Source of the DNA: an uncultured bacterium
GTDB taxonomy: Bacteria; Bacillota_I; Bacilli_A; RFN20; CAG-826
DNA length: 64,000 bases
Reading direction: 5' to 3'
Assembly: GCA_949297805.1 (NCBI GenBank)
Contig: CASFTG010000003.1
Span: 67,996 to 131,995, forward strand
Every line of letters starts with the position of its first letter. Within the stretch, counting starts at the first letter, position 1. The notes beneath the pieces are model-generated. The model saw nothing but the letters and a program-made list of their open reading frames with translations, had not been told where the DNA came from and ran no database searches. The position numbers and the translations under genes were made by a program. Of this stretch, positions 17,417 to 25,405 are shown in pieces.

Positions 17417-17491
17417 GGGTGCTTAGCTCAGTGGGAGAGCGCTTCCTTCACACGGAAGAGGTCACTGGTTCGAAACCAGTAGCACCCACCA
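17417..17491 (+). tRNA. tRNA-Val (CAC)
   Basis: The acceptor GGGTGCT (17417-17423) pairs with AGCACCC (17481-17487), and CCA is encoded. The stem CTTCC/GGAAG encloses the loop TTCACAC, so the anticodon is CAC. Confidence 0.93.
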
Positions 17492-17500
17492 TCCTATTGA

Positions 17501-17576
17501 GCCGCAGTAGCTCAATTGGCAGAGCAACTGATTTGTAATCAGTAGGTTGTCGGTTCGATTCCGGCTTGCGGCACCA
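17501..17576 (+). tRNA. tRNA-Thr (TGT)
   Basis: The acceptor GCCGCAG pairs with TTGCGGC (one G-T pair), and CCA is encoded. The anticodon loop TTTGTAA gives TGT. Its 3' half, from about 17529, is repeated at 20440-20486. Confidence 0.95.
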
Positions 17577-17585
17577 GATATCGAT

Positions 17586-17611
17586 AATGCCTGAGCGGTC
17601 AGGCATTTTTT
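17586..17611 (+). terminator. terminator after tRNA-Val/tRNA-Thr
   Basis: AATGCCTGA pairs with TCAGGCATT around GCGG. It runs into TTTTTT. Confidence 0.85.
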
Positions 17612-17851
17612 ATTCGGGTTTTGGCAAACTTCACATCTTTTGCAAAGTCGGATTAATAACTAAACGATTTTAACGGCAATTCAGCCCCCGCATCTTTTCG
17701 CCAATGCTCTAAGTAATGCAAATGAATCCATTATTTGAGACCAAAAAGAATCCGTCGTTTATCAAGCTTTCAACCCTATGGTTTACGGAGGCTTTTAGGC
17801 CGGTGACAAGCTGCCAATCGTGTTTTCGTCTAGTTCGAAACTGCCCTCTGG
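17612..17851. other. non-coding stretch beyond tRNA-Thr
   Basis: It contains GGTTTTGGCAAAC (17618-17630) and CTTTTGCAAAGTCGG (17637-17651), relatives of the DUF4143-leader motifs. I see no gene in it. It begins the segment bounded by the tRNA-Thr duplication. Confidence 0.5.
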
Positions 17852-19378
17852 TCAAACGAGGTTATCGGCAGTCCGTTCATAGACCGAATAATTGCCTTCC
17901 ATTGAAATTGAGGGAATTAGGTGGAAATCGTTATCGATGATGGCTTGGAACCGCTCATCGTTAGGGAAGGAGGAAGTGGCGGAGACGAAGAGGAAGTCGG
18001 CCTGCTCATCGATATAGTCTAGTAGTTCATCTTCCTCGTCATAGACCCCGTTCCGTCCCCACCAGCTTTGGACGGCGAAGGCCGGGTATTCGGGCATGAC
18101 CTCGATAGCTAAGTAAATCGCGGCATTGCAATCTAAGGCCAAGACCTTGGGACTGGCTAACTCGCTGGAAGCGATGTATTCCTTGGCCTTTAAGCCATAT
18201 TCATAGCTGCCATATCCCCAGCTTTGCTTCGTTTCATTCCGATAGACCCCAACGAATACCCCAAGATAAGTGCAAAGGAAGGTGACGATAAGGGAAGACG
18301 ATAAGAGACTGGATAGGGGGAACCTTTTCGGCTCCTTTCGGGGGTAAAGAAGGAAACCAGTTCCCCAAACGGTCAAATAGAAGGGGTAGGCATGGGACAG
18401 GTAATGGTAGAACTCGGAGAAGACTAGATTATAGATGGTGAAGAGGATGGTCCCGGAAAGGAGGAACCAGAATAAAGTGGGACTTGCTTGAAGCAGCCTC
18501 TTTCTTCCTAACAATATGATGGTTAGACAAATGAGACCGTAGGCGATGACTAAGGGCATGACCAACTTCCCTTCTAAAGTCGCTGGGTCGACGGAACTGG
18601 CATAGGCGAAGTTCTTGGCGAAGGTCCAATCGAGCATTGGGCTTAGGTAGCCATTGGTATAGGCGATTAACAAGGGAAGGGAGACGGTGATGGCTAAGCC
18701 GAGGAGCCCGGCCGGTATTTCAAATAGCAAAGACTTGGCTTGTTTATTCAGCAAGGCAAATAGCAATATCCCAAGGGCGACCAGGCATTCGATCATCGCG
18801 TTGCTGGCTCTAGAGAATAAGGCGATCCCCAGACAAAGCCCGTCGGCGAAGGCGGCCCCAATCATCAGTTTCTTTGACTGCTTCAGTAGGGCAAGGAGGA
18901 AGAAATAAAGGGCTAGGTAAGAGAAAGGGGCGAAGCTATAGTCGACCGCCACCCCTTCGTTGATGAAATAAAGGCAAGCGAAGGCCAAGAGGAGGAAGGG
19001 GGTAAGTCGACGAATCGGCATCTTCGCCTCAATGCAAAGGTCGAGCAGGGTAAAAGCGATCAGGCTATTTAGCAATGATTGCCAAATAAAGAAACCATGG
19101 ACTGGATGCGTCAGGGCGGAAACATAAGCGAAGTAGAAGAGGTAGGGCCCCTTGTGGTCGTATATATCGATGTAGGGAGTCTGACCTTCAACCATCATCC
19201 TTCCGATAACCTGGGTGATATTGGAATCGGTGCCGATCCAATTGGGGTGGCCGAATAAGGGTGAGAGGGAATAGACAAATAAGGCGGTCAAAGCGAAAGA
19301 AACCGCGAGTGAGAAGGCGACCTCGGCAAGATAACGGACGAGTTTATGATTATGAAGGTAGTCCAAAGTCAAATTCAT
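17852..19378 (-). CDS. multi-span membrane protein, PMT/ArnT-like glycosyltransferase
   Basis: The protein (508 residues from the preferred start) has about ten hydrophobic helices. An early loop contains GTDSNITQVIGRMM and YIDIYDHKGPY. That D-x-Y-D-H-K-G-P loop after the first helix is typical of GT39/GT83-like lipid-linked sugar transferases, which decorate surface polymers. The C-terminal ~100 residues are soluble. The annotated-length alternative starts at 19534. The start at 19378 is preferred because TATAAT (reverse strand, 19390-19385) lies six bases before that ATG. It is the only intact gene between tRNA-Thr and the duplicated tRNA fragment, so it may have arrived with that segment. 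Substrate unknown. Confidence 0.65.
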   Translation of the reverse strand: MNLTLDYLHNHKLVRYLAEVAFSLAVSFALTALFVYSLSPLFGHPNWIGTDSNITQVIGRMMVEGQTPYIDIYDHKGPYLFYFAYVSALTHPVHGFFIWQSLLNSLIAFTLLDLCIEAKMPIRRLTPFLLLAFACLYFINEGVAVDYSFAPFSYLALYFFLLALLKQSKKLMIGAAFADGLCLGIALFSRASNAMIECLVALGILLFALLNKQAKSLLFEIPAGLLGLAITVSLPLLIAYTNGYLSPMLDWTFAKNFAYASSVDPATLEGKLVMPLVIAYGLICLTIILLGRKRLLQASPTLFWFLLSGTILFTIYNLVFSEFYHYLSHAYPFYLTVWGTGFLLYPRKEPKRFPLSSLLSSSLIVTFLCTYLGVFVGVYRNETKQSWGYGSYEYGLKAKEYIASSELASPKVLALDCNAAIYLAIEVMPEYPAFAVQSWWGRNGVYDEEDELLDYIDEQADFLFVSATSSFPNDERFQAIIDNDFHLIPSISMEGNYSVYERTADNLV

Positions 19379-19384
19379 CGCCTG

Positions 19385-19390
19385 ATTATA
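19385..19390 (-). promoter_or_regulatory. -10 box TATAAT six bases before ATG 19378
   Basis: Same geometry (TATAAT, six bases, ATG) as at 1266-1278 and 13724-13736. It implies a leaderless transcript if used. Confidence 0.4.
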
Positions 19391-19636
19391 TGCTTTTTCG
19401 ATTACGCCATTTAAGGGTTCTCGCTGATTGAGGGAGGGCGGAAGGGCTGCATCTATTTTCTTAGATAAGTGATGCTTCTTATTCAAAACCAAAGAAATCA
19501 CTGTATTAAATCCCGATATAATATATAACGTCAATTAAAAATTGTATCCTCAGAAAATAAAATTGAAACTAGCTTGGGTCATTATTTGAATTGACACTAT
19601 AATAGTATAGTTAATACCGAAAGAATATTAAGTTAC

Positions 19637-19689
19637 TTCTAAGTTTATTTCTAACATTACTTCTAAGATAATTTCGTTCAACTTCTAAG
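19637..19689 (+). repeat. phased TTCTAAG array (copy 1)
   Basis: TTCTAAG occurs at 19637, 19661 and 19683, with TTCTAAC at 19649. The steps are 12, 12 and 22 bases. A TTGGGT/TATAAT pair lies upstream (19574-19603). The same 12 and 22 spacing recurs at 21934-21974. The surrounding interval 19379-19799 is AT-rich and otherwise without a gene. A 7-bp inverted repeat, GCCTCTA/TAGAGGC (19741-19775), lies in the leader of the following lipoprotein gene. Confidence 0.6.
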
Positions 19690-19799
19690 TTCGTTAAAAC
19701 GTCAACACAAAAGGTTGTCTTATTTTATGTTCGGTGTATTGCCTCTATAGAATTCGTTTTTTATTATGTAGAGGCCAAAACCCATTTGGAAGGATTAAC

Positions 19800-20045
19800 A
19801 TGAAGAAAATCTCCCCTTTGTTCCTGCTGTCGGCCCTCTTCTTATCCTGCGCCTCTTCGGGAATCTCCTATTCGAAAACGCCGGAGCCGACGGAATCACC
19901 AGTCAGCACCCCATCTTCCTCCAGCTCTGAATCCTCTTCCTCAAGCGAACCATCTGTTTCCGAAGAAACCAAAGAAGTCTATTATCATCAGTTCAATCAA
20001 GTTGATTTCGGGTTTAATGGCTTGACACGGCGGCCGACCCCCTAG
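19800..20045 (+). pseudogene. lipoprotein gene truncated after its signal and linker
   Basis: ATG 19800 opens a clear lipoprotein N-terminus: MKKISPLFLLSALF, lipobox FLSC, then a serine/proline/glutamate linker. A domain begins (KEVYYHQFNQVDFGFNG) but the frame stops at TAG 20043 within GC-rich sequence (GACCCCC-TAGGGGTC) that reads like foreign DNA. Only 81 codons remain. The break is probably the left edge of an insertion or deletion. The signal peptide and the phased array upstream look intact. Confidence 0.6.
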
Positions 20046-20204
20046 GGGTCTTTCAAAAGTGGAGGTGACGCAGAAGGACTGATTAGTCGGAGATGCCATC
20101 GAGAAGCCGTTTCGGGCAAAGAAAACAGTCAAAAGGAGGGAGAAAGCCCATCACCCGAATCGGTAAAAATAACTTCACCACGATTGGTGAAAATAATCTT
20201 GACA

Positions 20205-20429
20205 TTAATACTTCTCGCCTTCCTGGATGGGCTTCTCGTTCATCGCCTTGACCTCCTTCCGGTAGAATGCGATGGGGTCGTCGACCCCTTCCTTCCCCAT
20301 AGGTCGCTTAGGTAGCTCAGCGGCTTGTAGCAGTGGTTTCTGTTCCCCTTCTTCTCCGGCAGGTACTCCGCACGTATATCTTGTGACATACGACGTTTCG
20401 CCTGTTCTACATCTTAATGTGTTTAGAGT
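20205..20429 (-). pseudogene. decayed coding remnant next to the tRNA fragment
   Basis: The reverse frame is open for 74 codons from an upstream stop at 20430-20432 to TAA at 20205. It reads like a real C-terminus: TSYVTRYTCGVP, PLLQAAELPKRPMGKEGVDD and IAFYRKEVKAMNEKP. No start codon or family can be given. Its place beside the duplicated tRNA end suggests a remnant of the mobile element that inserted there, perhaps a transposase or other element gene. That is inference. Confidence 0.4.
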
Positions 20430-20439
20430 CTAAAAATGG

Positions 20440-20486
20440 GATTTGTAATCAGTAGGTTGTCGGTTCGATTCCGTCTGGCGGCACCA
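20440..20486 (+). repeat. tRNA-Thr 3'-half duplicate, att-like
   Basis: From 20440 to 20473, 34 bases are identical to tRNA-Thr from the anticodon arm through the T arm. The remaining 13 bases to CACCA have two mismatches. The 5' half is absent, so this is not a functional tRNA. Such 3'-end repeats arise when an integrative element inserts into a tRNA gene. The two copies bracket about 2.9 kb. Confidence 0.8.
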
Positions 20487-20500
20487 GTAGCCGATTCTTC

Positions 20501-20523
20501 CCGCCCGTCTACCGGCGGTTTTT
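20501..20523 (+). terminator. terminator behind the tRNA fragment
   Basis: CCGCC (20501-20505) pairs with GGCGG (20514-20518). TTTTT follows. Confidence 0.6.
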
Positions 20524-20567
20524 CATTGCGTATTTTGACTGTCCTATGCCCGTCATATGATGGTGTT

Positions 20568-20724
20568 TTAAACAGGCTTAAGATCGCTTAAAGATGCCAT
20601 CACCGCCTCCGTATAACGCTCTGCTTCCGATTTGGCTTAAGCCGATAAAGCGATCCCTGCCAATGCGAATGGAAGAAAAACCGCTTGTGCGTGAGTAGCG
20701 AAATCGACGCGGTCGATGTGGGGA
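20568..20724 (-). pseudogene. short decayed coding remnant
   Basis: One reverse frame reads HIDRVDFATHAQAVFLPFALAG, a stop at 20637-20639, then AKSEAERYTEAVMASLSDLK and a final stop at 20568. The pattern is protein-like, resembling the end of an enzyme, but no complete gene exists. Together with the fragments at 20046-20430 it marks a graveyard of coding DNA. Confidence 0.35.
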
Positions 20725-20802
20725 TTAATTAGAATATAAAACGAAGATCGATTTATTATTTCGCGATATTCCATTACAATATGGCGACAAGGAGCGTTTT
20801 GC

Positions 20803-21741
20803 ATGGGATTGAACGAGAATTCGCCGTTCTCCGAATACCTGGATAGCGAGTTCGCTATCCGATTCGGGGATTTCTTTTTGCCGTTGCGGGGAGTCGACAA
20901 GGATGAGCTGCGGAAACTGACCGCTGGGGAAGCGCTCACGAAGTTGTCCGTCGCACCCCGTTTCGTTCCCGATGCCATCGAGGGTATTAACGATTGCCTA
21001 AGCCGGATGGGACAAGATGGATTCGCGGTCACCACCCGCACCGACCCCTCGGTCCGTTATCTTTCCTATCCGGTGGAAAACGAGAAAGGGAAGGTTTTGG
21101 TTTTGCCAGGAGGCGGATATATGATCGTCGCCGGCTATGTCGAAGGCTATCCGGTGGCAAAGGAACTGAACGAGGCCGGATATAGCGCTTACGTGATCGG
21201 CTATTCGGTCGGTGATAAAGCCGAGTTCCCCCGTCCTCTGCTTGACGTCGCCTCCGCCATTCATTCGATCGTTCCCGAGGGCTATCGCCGTTATGCTTTG
21301 CTCGGGTTCTCGGCCGGTGGCCACTTGGCGGCGGCTTCTTGCCTTAAGCAATATCAAGACATGATGGATCTTAAGCATCGACCCGCCGCGCTCGGCTTAG
21401 GTTATCCAGTCATCTCCTGCCTCACCCCGACCCACGGCAATGGGCGTCTGCGTTTGCTAGGCCGCCGCTTCGATAGCCGCGAGGCCCAAATCGAATTGAG
21501 CGTGGAGCGACATATTGATGCCGAATACCCCCCGACTTATTGCTGGTGTGGTCTTTACGATGGCTGCGTGTCCAGCATGCATTCCCATGGTTTGGAACTG
21601 GCATTGAAGGAAAAATCGATCAAAAAGAAGTTCTTTTACGGGGATTTCGATGATCATGGTCTTGGCCGTGGGGTCAATTCGCTAGTCGAAGGCTGGGTCA
21701 AGGATTTCGCATCCTTTCTCGATGAGGCGATGCCGATTTAG
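20803..21741 (+). CDS. alpha/beta hydrolase, esterase-like
   Basis: The 312-residue enzyme has the oxyanion segment LPGGGYMIVAGY (about residues 102-113), the nucleophile elbow GFSAGG (about 168-173), an LYDG segment near 251 and HGLGRG near 286. Together these give a Ser-Asp-His triad of the HSL/acetyl-esterase type, such as acetylxylan esterases. No signal peptide is seen, so it acts inside the cell, perhaps removing acetyl groups from imported sugars. AAGGAG precedes the ATG at a suitable distance. The stop is followed by AAGCGG/CCGCTT (21746-21766), a weak terminator. It is just outside the tRNA-bounded segment. Confidence 0.75.
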   Translation: MGLNENSPFSEYLDSEFAIRFGDFFLPLRGVDKDELRKLTAGEALTKLSVAPRFVPDAIEGINDCLSRMGQDGFAVTTRTDPSVRYLSYPVENEKGKVLVLPGGGYMIVAGYVEGYPVAKELNEAGYSAYVIGYSVGDKAEFPRPLLDVASAIHSIVPEGYRRYALLGFSAGGHLAAASCLKQYQDMMDLKHRPAALGLGYPVISCLTPTHGNGRLRLLGRRFDSREAQIELSVERHIDAEYPPTYCWCGLYDGCVSSMHSHGLELALKEKSIKKKFFYGDFDDHGLGRGVNSLVEGWVKDFASFLDEAMPI

Positions 21742-21933
21742 ATTTAAGCGGAGTTCATTGCCGCTTATTCGATGATTCTGTCGTTCAACCACAATTGCAC
21801 AATTTTCGAATCAATTAGTTAGGATCATCAATAAACTGAAAAAGTCTTTTATATAAAAATGAATATTTAAATCAATATCTTCAACTTTTCGCAACTAAAT
21901 ATATAAGGTTTAATCAATTAAAAATTAACTTAA

Positions 21934-21974
21934 TTCCTAATATATTTCTAAGATATTTTCTCCTTGCTTCTAAG
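21934..21974 (+). repeat. phased TTCTAAG array (copy 2)
   Basis: TTCCTAA at 21934 and TTCTAAG at 21946 and 21968 keep the 12- and 22-base steps of copy 1. CGTCAA follows each array at a comparable distance. The 22-base step (two helical turns) suits tandem binding by an AraC-type regulator, and the gene downstream encodes one. Confidence 0.6.
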
Positions 21975-22013
21975 TTATATTTCGTCAATTTATTGTTTTA
22001 TCGATAGTTATTT

Positions 22014-22026
22014 GGCGCTAAGCGCC
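22014..22026. promoter_or_regulatory. perfect palindrome GGCGCT-A-AGCGCC
   Basis: A 6-bp-arm dyad with a single central base lies about 97 bases before the response-regulator gene. It could be an operator or a hairpin in the leader. Confidence 0.35.
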
Positions 22027-22122
22027 GATTGGCTTGAAGGCGTTGTTTCGTTACGCGCGTTTTGCCCGTCGCAATTGCTTCCTGCCTTGTGATTTTTCTT
22101 CCCCGCTTCTATTCTTTTATAT

Positions 22123-23709
22123 ATGTACAGCGTGATCGTGGTCGACGATGAGAAAAGCATTCGGGAACGGATCGTGGCTTTGCTGTCCAAGCGGACCGAT
22201 TTCCATCTTCTTGGCTCCTATGAAAATGGGTATGATGCTTTGATGTATGGGGTCCCCTTGGAACCCGACCTCATAATTACCGACGTCAAGATGCCTTTCG
22301 TCTCGGGGCTGGAATTGATCGAACGGGCCAAGGAGGAACTGCCGGCCGTCCGCTCGATGATCATCTCCGGTTTTGATTCCTTCGACTATGCCCGGAAAGC
22401 CATCGAGCTTGGGACTTTGGGCTATATCTCTAAACCGATCGATCCCGAGGAGTTCAATGCCTGCCTCGATAAGGCGGTGGCCCAACTCGATAACTACTTC
22501 CGGCTAGCCAATAATGAAGTCGACAAAGAAGCCAGCCGAAAAAGGGAGCGGGAAGCCGACCTCGAACGACTTTTGACCTTCAAGGCCGCGACCCCCCAAT
22601 TCAGGGAGAAGCTTTCGGAAGAAGGCATCGACCTCCATGGCGATGGGGTGGTGGTCGTCTCCTTCTCCCCTGACAAGGATGAAGTCGAGATCACCGCCGC
22701 CGAAGGGGAATCGCTGGAAACCGATTTGCCCCCTTTAATCGAAGACGAGCTTTCCGGCTTGCGGCACTTCTCATATTTCACCCCTCCCTCTGCTATCGTC
22801 CTGATCCTCTTCGACGAAGGATACGAGAAGGAGGATTTGGCCAAACGGGTTGAACGGATCTTAGCCCGATTCAAGAAATCGGCCGGCTTTTCCTTATCCT
22901 CCGGCATCTCCGATTACGGATCCTTTGTCGAAGGGTTCTCCTATCGCAAACTGTATCGCCATTCGAAGTACGCCCTCGAGTATCGGACGGTCGTCGGCTC
23001 GGCGGTGGCCTTATTCTATGATGACCTTCAGAAATCCCCTTCCTCGGTCGGCAAGGTCGACGAGAACGAGTATCGGGAACTGACCTCCCTCATCCTCTAT
23101 GGCAAGAAGGAGGGGGCCTTGGAGAAGGTCAAGAAAGTGGTGACCAATATCGCGAGCCCTTCTTTCCGCGATTCCTATTTCCTCATCATCAATAATCTGC
23201 TCGACGCCATCTTGAAAGCCTGTGTCGCCATCGACCGGTTCTACGCCGATTTCATGACCCATATCGAACTGGCGACCAAGCTTTATTCCTCCCGTGGGGT
23301 TGAGCAGACCGCTGAATTATTGGGCAAAGTCATCGATCGGGTCATCGATATCAATGGCGAACGCCGCAAGGGCGGAGTCGACGCCGCCTTCGACTCGGTG
23401 ATGGGTTATCTAAGGGCCCACTTCCGGGAAAACGACTTGACCTTATCCCGGCTGGCCGATGACCTAGGCTACAGCCTTTCCTATGTCTCGGCCATCCTCA
23501 AGCGGCATGACACTTCCTTCACCAAGGCTTTGTCGAGCCTGCGGATGGAGGAGGCCAAGCGGCTTTTGTTGACCAGTTCCTTGTCTTTGGCCGATTTAGC
23601 CGAGCAATTAGGCTACGACGATCCCTATTATTTCTCCCATTGCTTTAAGAAGATCGTCGGGGTCTCGCCTTTGGAATATAGGAAAAATGAGCAAGCGCCA
23701 TCAGCTTAA
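22123..23709 (+). CDS. response regulator, YesN-type (receiver plus AraC DNA-binding domain)
   Basis: The 528-residue protein begins with a receiver domain: IVVDDEKS at residues 5-12, phospho-acceptor Asp54 in IITDVKMP and Lys104 in GYISKP. A long middle region of about 300 residues follows. The AraC-type double helix-turn-helix sits in the last 100 residues (LTLSRLADDLGYSLSYVSAILKR; LADLAEQLGYDDPYYFSHCFKK; GVSPLEYRK). Such proteins pair with YesM-like kinases to activate sugar transport genes. Its end overlaps the kinase gene by 23 bases. No Shine-Dalgarno sequence is seen; TATTCT lies seven bases before the ATG. The likely targets are the mgl operon downstream and its own operon. Confidence 0.9.
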   Translation: MYSVIVVDDEKSIRERIVALLSKRTDFHLLGSYENGYDALMYGVPLEPDLIITDVKMPFVSGLELIERAKEELPAVRSMIISGFDSFDYARKAIELGTLGYISKPIDPEEFNACLDKAVAQLDNYFRLANNEVDKEASRKREREADLERLLTFKAATPQFREKLSEEGIDLHGDGVVVVSFSPDKDEVEITAAEGESLETDLPPLIEDELSGLRHFSYFTPPSAIVLILFDEGYEKEDLAKRVERILARFKKSAGFSLSSGISDYGSFVEGFSYRKLYRHSKYALEYRTVVGSAVALFYDDLQKSPSSVGKVDENEYRELTSLILYGKKEGALEKVKKVVTNIASPSFRDSYFLIINNLLDAILKACVAIDRFYADFMTHIELATKLYSSRGVEQTAELLGKVIDRVIDINGERRKGGVDAAFDSVMGYLRAHFRENDLTLSRLADDLGYSLSYVSAILKRHDTSFTKALSSLRMEEAKRLLLTSSLSLADLAEQLGYDDPYYFSHCFKKIVGVSPLEYRKNEQAPSA

Positions 23710-25405
23710 ATTCACTTTGACCATTTGGCCCTCGCTCATCTTCGCCGGGTTGGTCGCTTTGACCGTGGTCGCCACCACCTCGGTCTATTCTAAGAAGATC
23801 GCTGACGAGAACTACCGCCAGGTGGCCGCCACCTCCGACCAGGTCTTGACCAATTACGAGACTTATTTTTCCTCCGCCATCGAGGTATCGGATTTGATAT
23901 TGGGCAACTATTCTTCCTTAAACGCTGAGCAGATCCAGTCCTCGATCCCCTCTTTCTTCGATATCATCCGGGCTTTGAATTCCGAGATCCTCTCCATTTC
24001 CTTATATCGGAGTTCCGATGGCTATCCTTTAGCCAAAGACAGCCAATCCTATTATGAGGTCGGCTTCCAAAGCGAGGATTGGTACGTCGAGGCCCAAGAG
24101 AACCGTTACATCAATGTCTTCAATTCCCGTCCTTCCTCTTCCGATATCCGTTATTCCTATACACTTTCCCGTTACTTGGCCAATGACATCGATCCGGCGA
24201 ATGAGGCGATATTGAAGATCGACTTCGACTTCGGCGCGATCGTCGAAAGCATTTCCCCGGTCGATTTAGGGGAAGGGGGACGGTTTCTTATTTATGACTC
24301 CGACTATGATCTGATCTATTCCTCCCACACCGGGCCTAATGAAGAGGCGCTGGGTTTGACCCAACAATTGGTCATCGGCATCAATCAGGTCAAGCTCGAG
24401 GGCCATCGTTATTATCTTTATGCCATGACCATCGCCAATACCGGCTGGCGGGTCGCCATCTTCACCAATGCCGATGCCATTTATCAGGCGGTCAATAGTT
24501 TTATTCTGGTTATATGTTTAGCTGCCTTCGGGGCCATCGCCTTATTCGTCGTGGTCATGATCTTCGTGGCCGGGAAAATCGCCAACCCCTTGCGATTGCT
24601 CCAAAGGGAGATGAGCCGGGTGGCCTCGTTAGATTACCAAACTAGCCTTGATAAGCTTAGCGGCGGTAGCCAGGAGATTGAGGACCTCTATGATTCCTTC
24701 GATACGATGATGAATCGAATCAAGGCCCTTTCGGAAGCGGTCTTAAAGGAAAAAGAGGAGCAGCGCAAAAGCGAGCTCCGGGCCTTGCAGAATCAAATCA
24801 ACCCCCATTTCCTTTACAACACCCTCGACTCGATCATCGCGCTTATTGACGCCGGGAAAGGGGAGCAGGCTCAGAAAATGATCGTCGCCTTATCGCGCTT
24901 CTTCCGTCTTTCGATCTCCAGAGGCCATAATATCATCCCTTTAACCGATGAGTTGGCCCATGCCCGGAATTACTTGCTTATTCAAAAGATGCGGTACGGG
25001 GAGGCGATGGATTTTGAGTTCGTCTTGCCTATTGAACCGATCGAAGGCTATTACGTGGTAAAGCTCATCTTGCAGCCTTTGATTGAGAATTCCCTCGTCC
25101 ATGGGCAGAAGGAGGGCGAGCCGACCCATATTCGGATCGTGGTCAGCTTCGATGCGGATTTTCTCTATCTCTTAGTCCAAGACGATGGCTATGGGATGAA
25201 GGAAAGCAAGGTGGCAGAACTGCAATCGCGATTGAAGGTCAGCCATGAATACAAAGGGGTCGGGGTCAAGAACGTCTATGACCGCCTCCGGGTCTATTAT
25301 GGCGAGCAGGCCGACATCGAGATCGAATCGGAGGTCGAGGTTGGGACGAAGATCACGATCAAGATCCCGCGGGAGAAAGCGAGGGTTAACGATGAAGCGG
25401 ATTAG
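23687..25405 (+). CDS. sensor histidine kinase, YesM/LytS-like
   Basis: The 572-residue kinase has an N-terminal helix (about residues 8-32), an extracellular sensing region of about 230 residues and a second helix near 265-295 (ILVICLAAFGAIALFVVVMI). A HAMP linker follows, then the His_kinase domain with the phosphorylated His in NQINPHFLYNTLD. The ATP-binding N box is PLIENSLVHG, and DDGYGM and GVGVKNVYDRL follow. This is the YesM class. It overlaps the response regulator gene upstream and the sugar-binding lipoprotein gene downstream (14 bases), so all three are made together. Confidence 0.9.
   Translation: MSKRHQLKFTLTIWPSLIFAGLVALTVVATTSVYSKKIADENYRQVAATSDQVLTNYETYFSSAIEVSDLILGNYSSLNAEQIQSSIPSFFDIIRALNSEILSISLYRSSDGYPLAKDSQSYYEVGFQSEDWYVEAQENRYINVFNSRPSSSDIRYSYTLSRYLANDIDPANEAILKIDFDFGAIVESISPVDLGEGGRFLIYDSDYDLIYSSHTGPNEEALGLTQQLVIGINQVKLEGHRYYLYAMTIANTGWRVAIFTNADAIYQAVNSFILVICLAAFGAIALFVVVMIFVAGKIANPLRLLQREMSRVASLDYQTSLDKLSGGSQEIEDLYDSFDTMMNRIKALSEAVLKEKEEQRKSELRALQNQINPHFLYNTLDSIIALIDAGKGEQAQKMIVALSRFFRLSISRGHNIIPLTDELAHARNYLLIQKMRYGEAMDFEFVLPIEPIEGYYVVKLILQPLIENSLVHGQKEGEPTHIRIVVSFDADFLYLLVQDDGYGMKESKVAELQSRLKVSHEYKGVGVKNVYDRLRVYYGEQADIEIESEVEVGTKITIKIPREKARVNDEAD

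Larger units (their letters stand above)
21742..22122. other. AT-rich regulatory intergenic region before the sensor operon
   Basis: No gene is visible. It contains the second TTCTAAG array (21934-21974), a perfect GGCGCT-A-AGCGCC palindrome (22014-22026), and TATTCT (22110-22115) seven bases before the response-regulator start. Confidence 0.6.

Noticed and set aside
20441-20486. Second tRNA-Thr gene
   Set aside because: Only the 3' half is present; the acceptor 5' strand and D arm are absent, so it is an att-like duplicate.
20637-21041. 134-codon reverse ORF overlapping the esterase start
   Set aside because: Most of it is antisense to the esterase gene; only its final part outside that gene looks like a coding relic.
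25245-25391. Longer start for the sensor lipoprotein
   Set aside because: This part is out-of-frame kinase coding sequence; the signal peptide starts at 25392.
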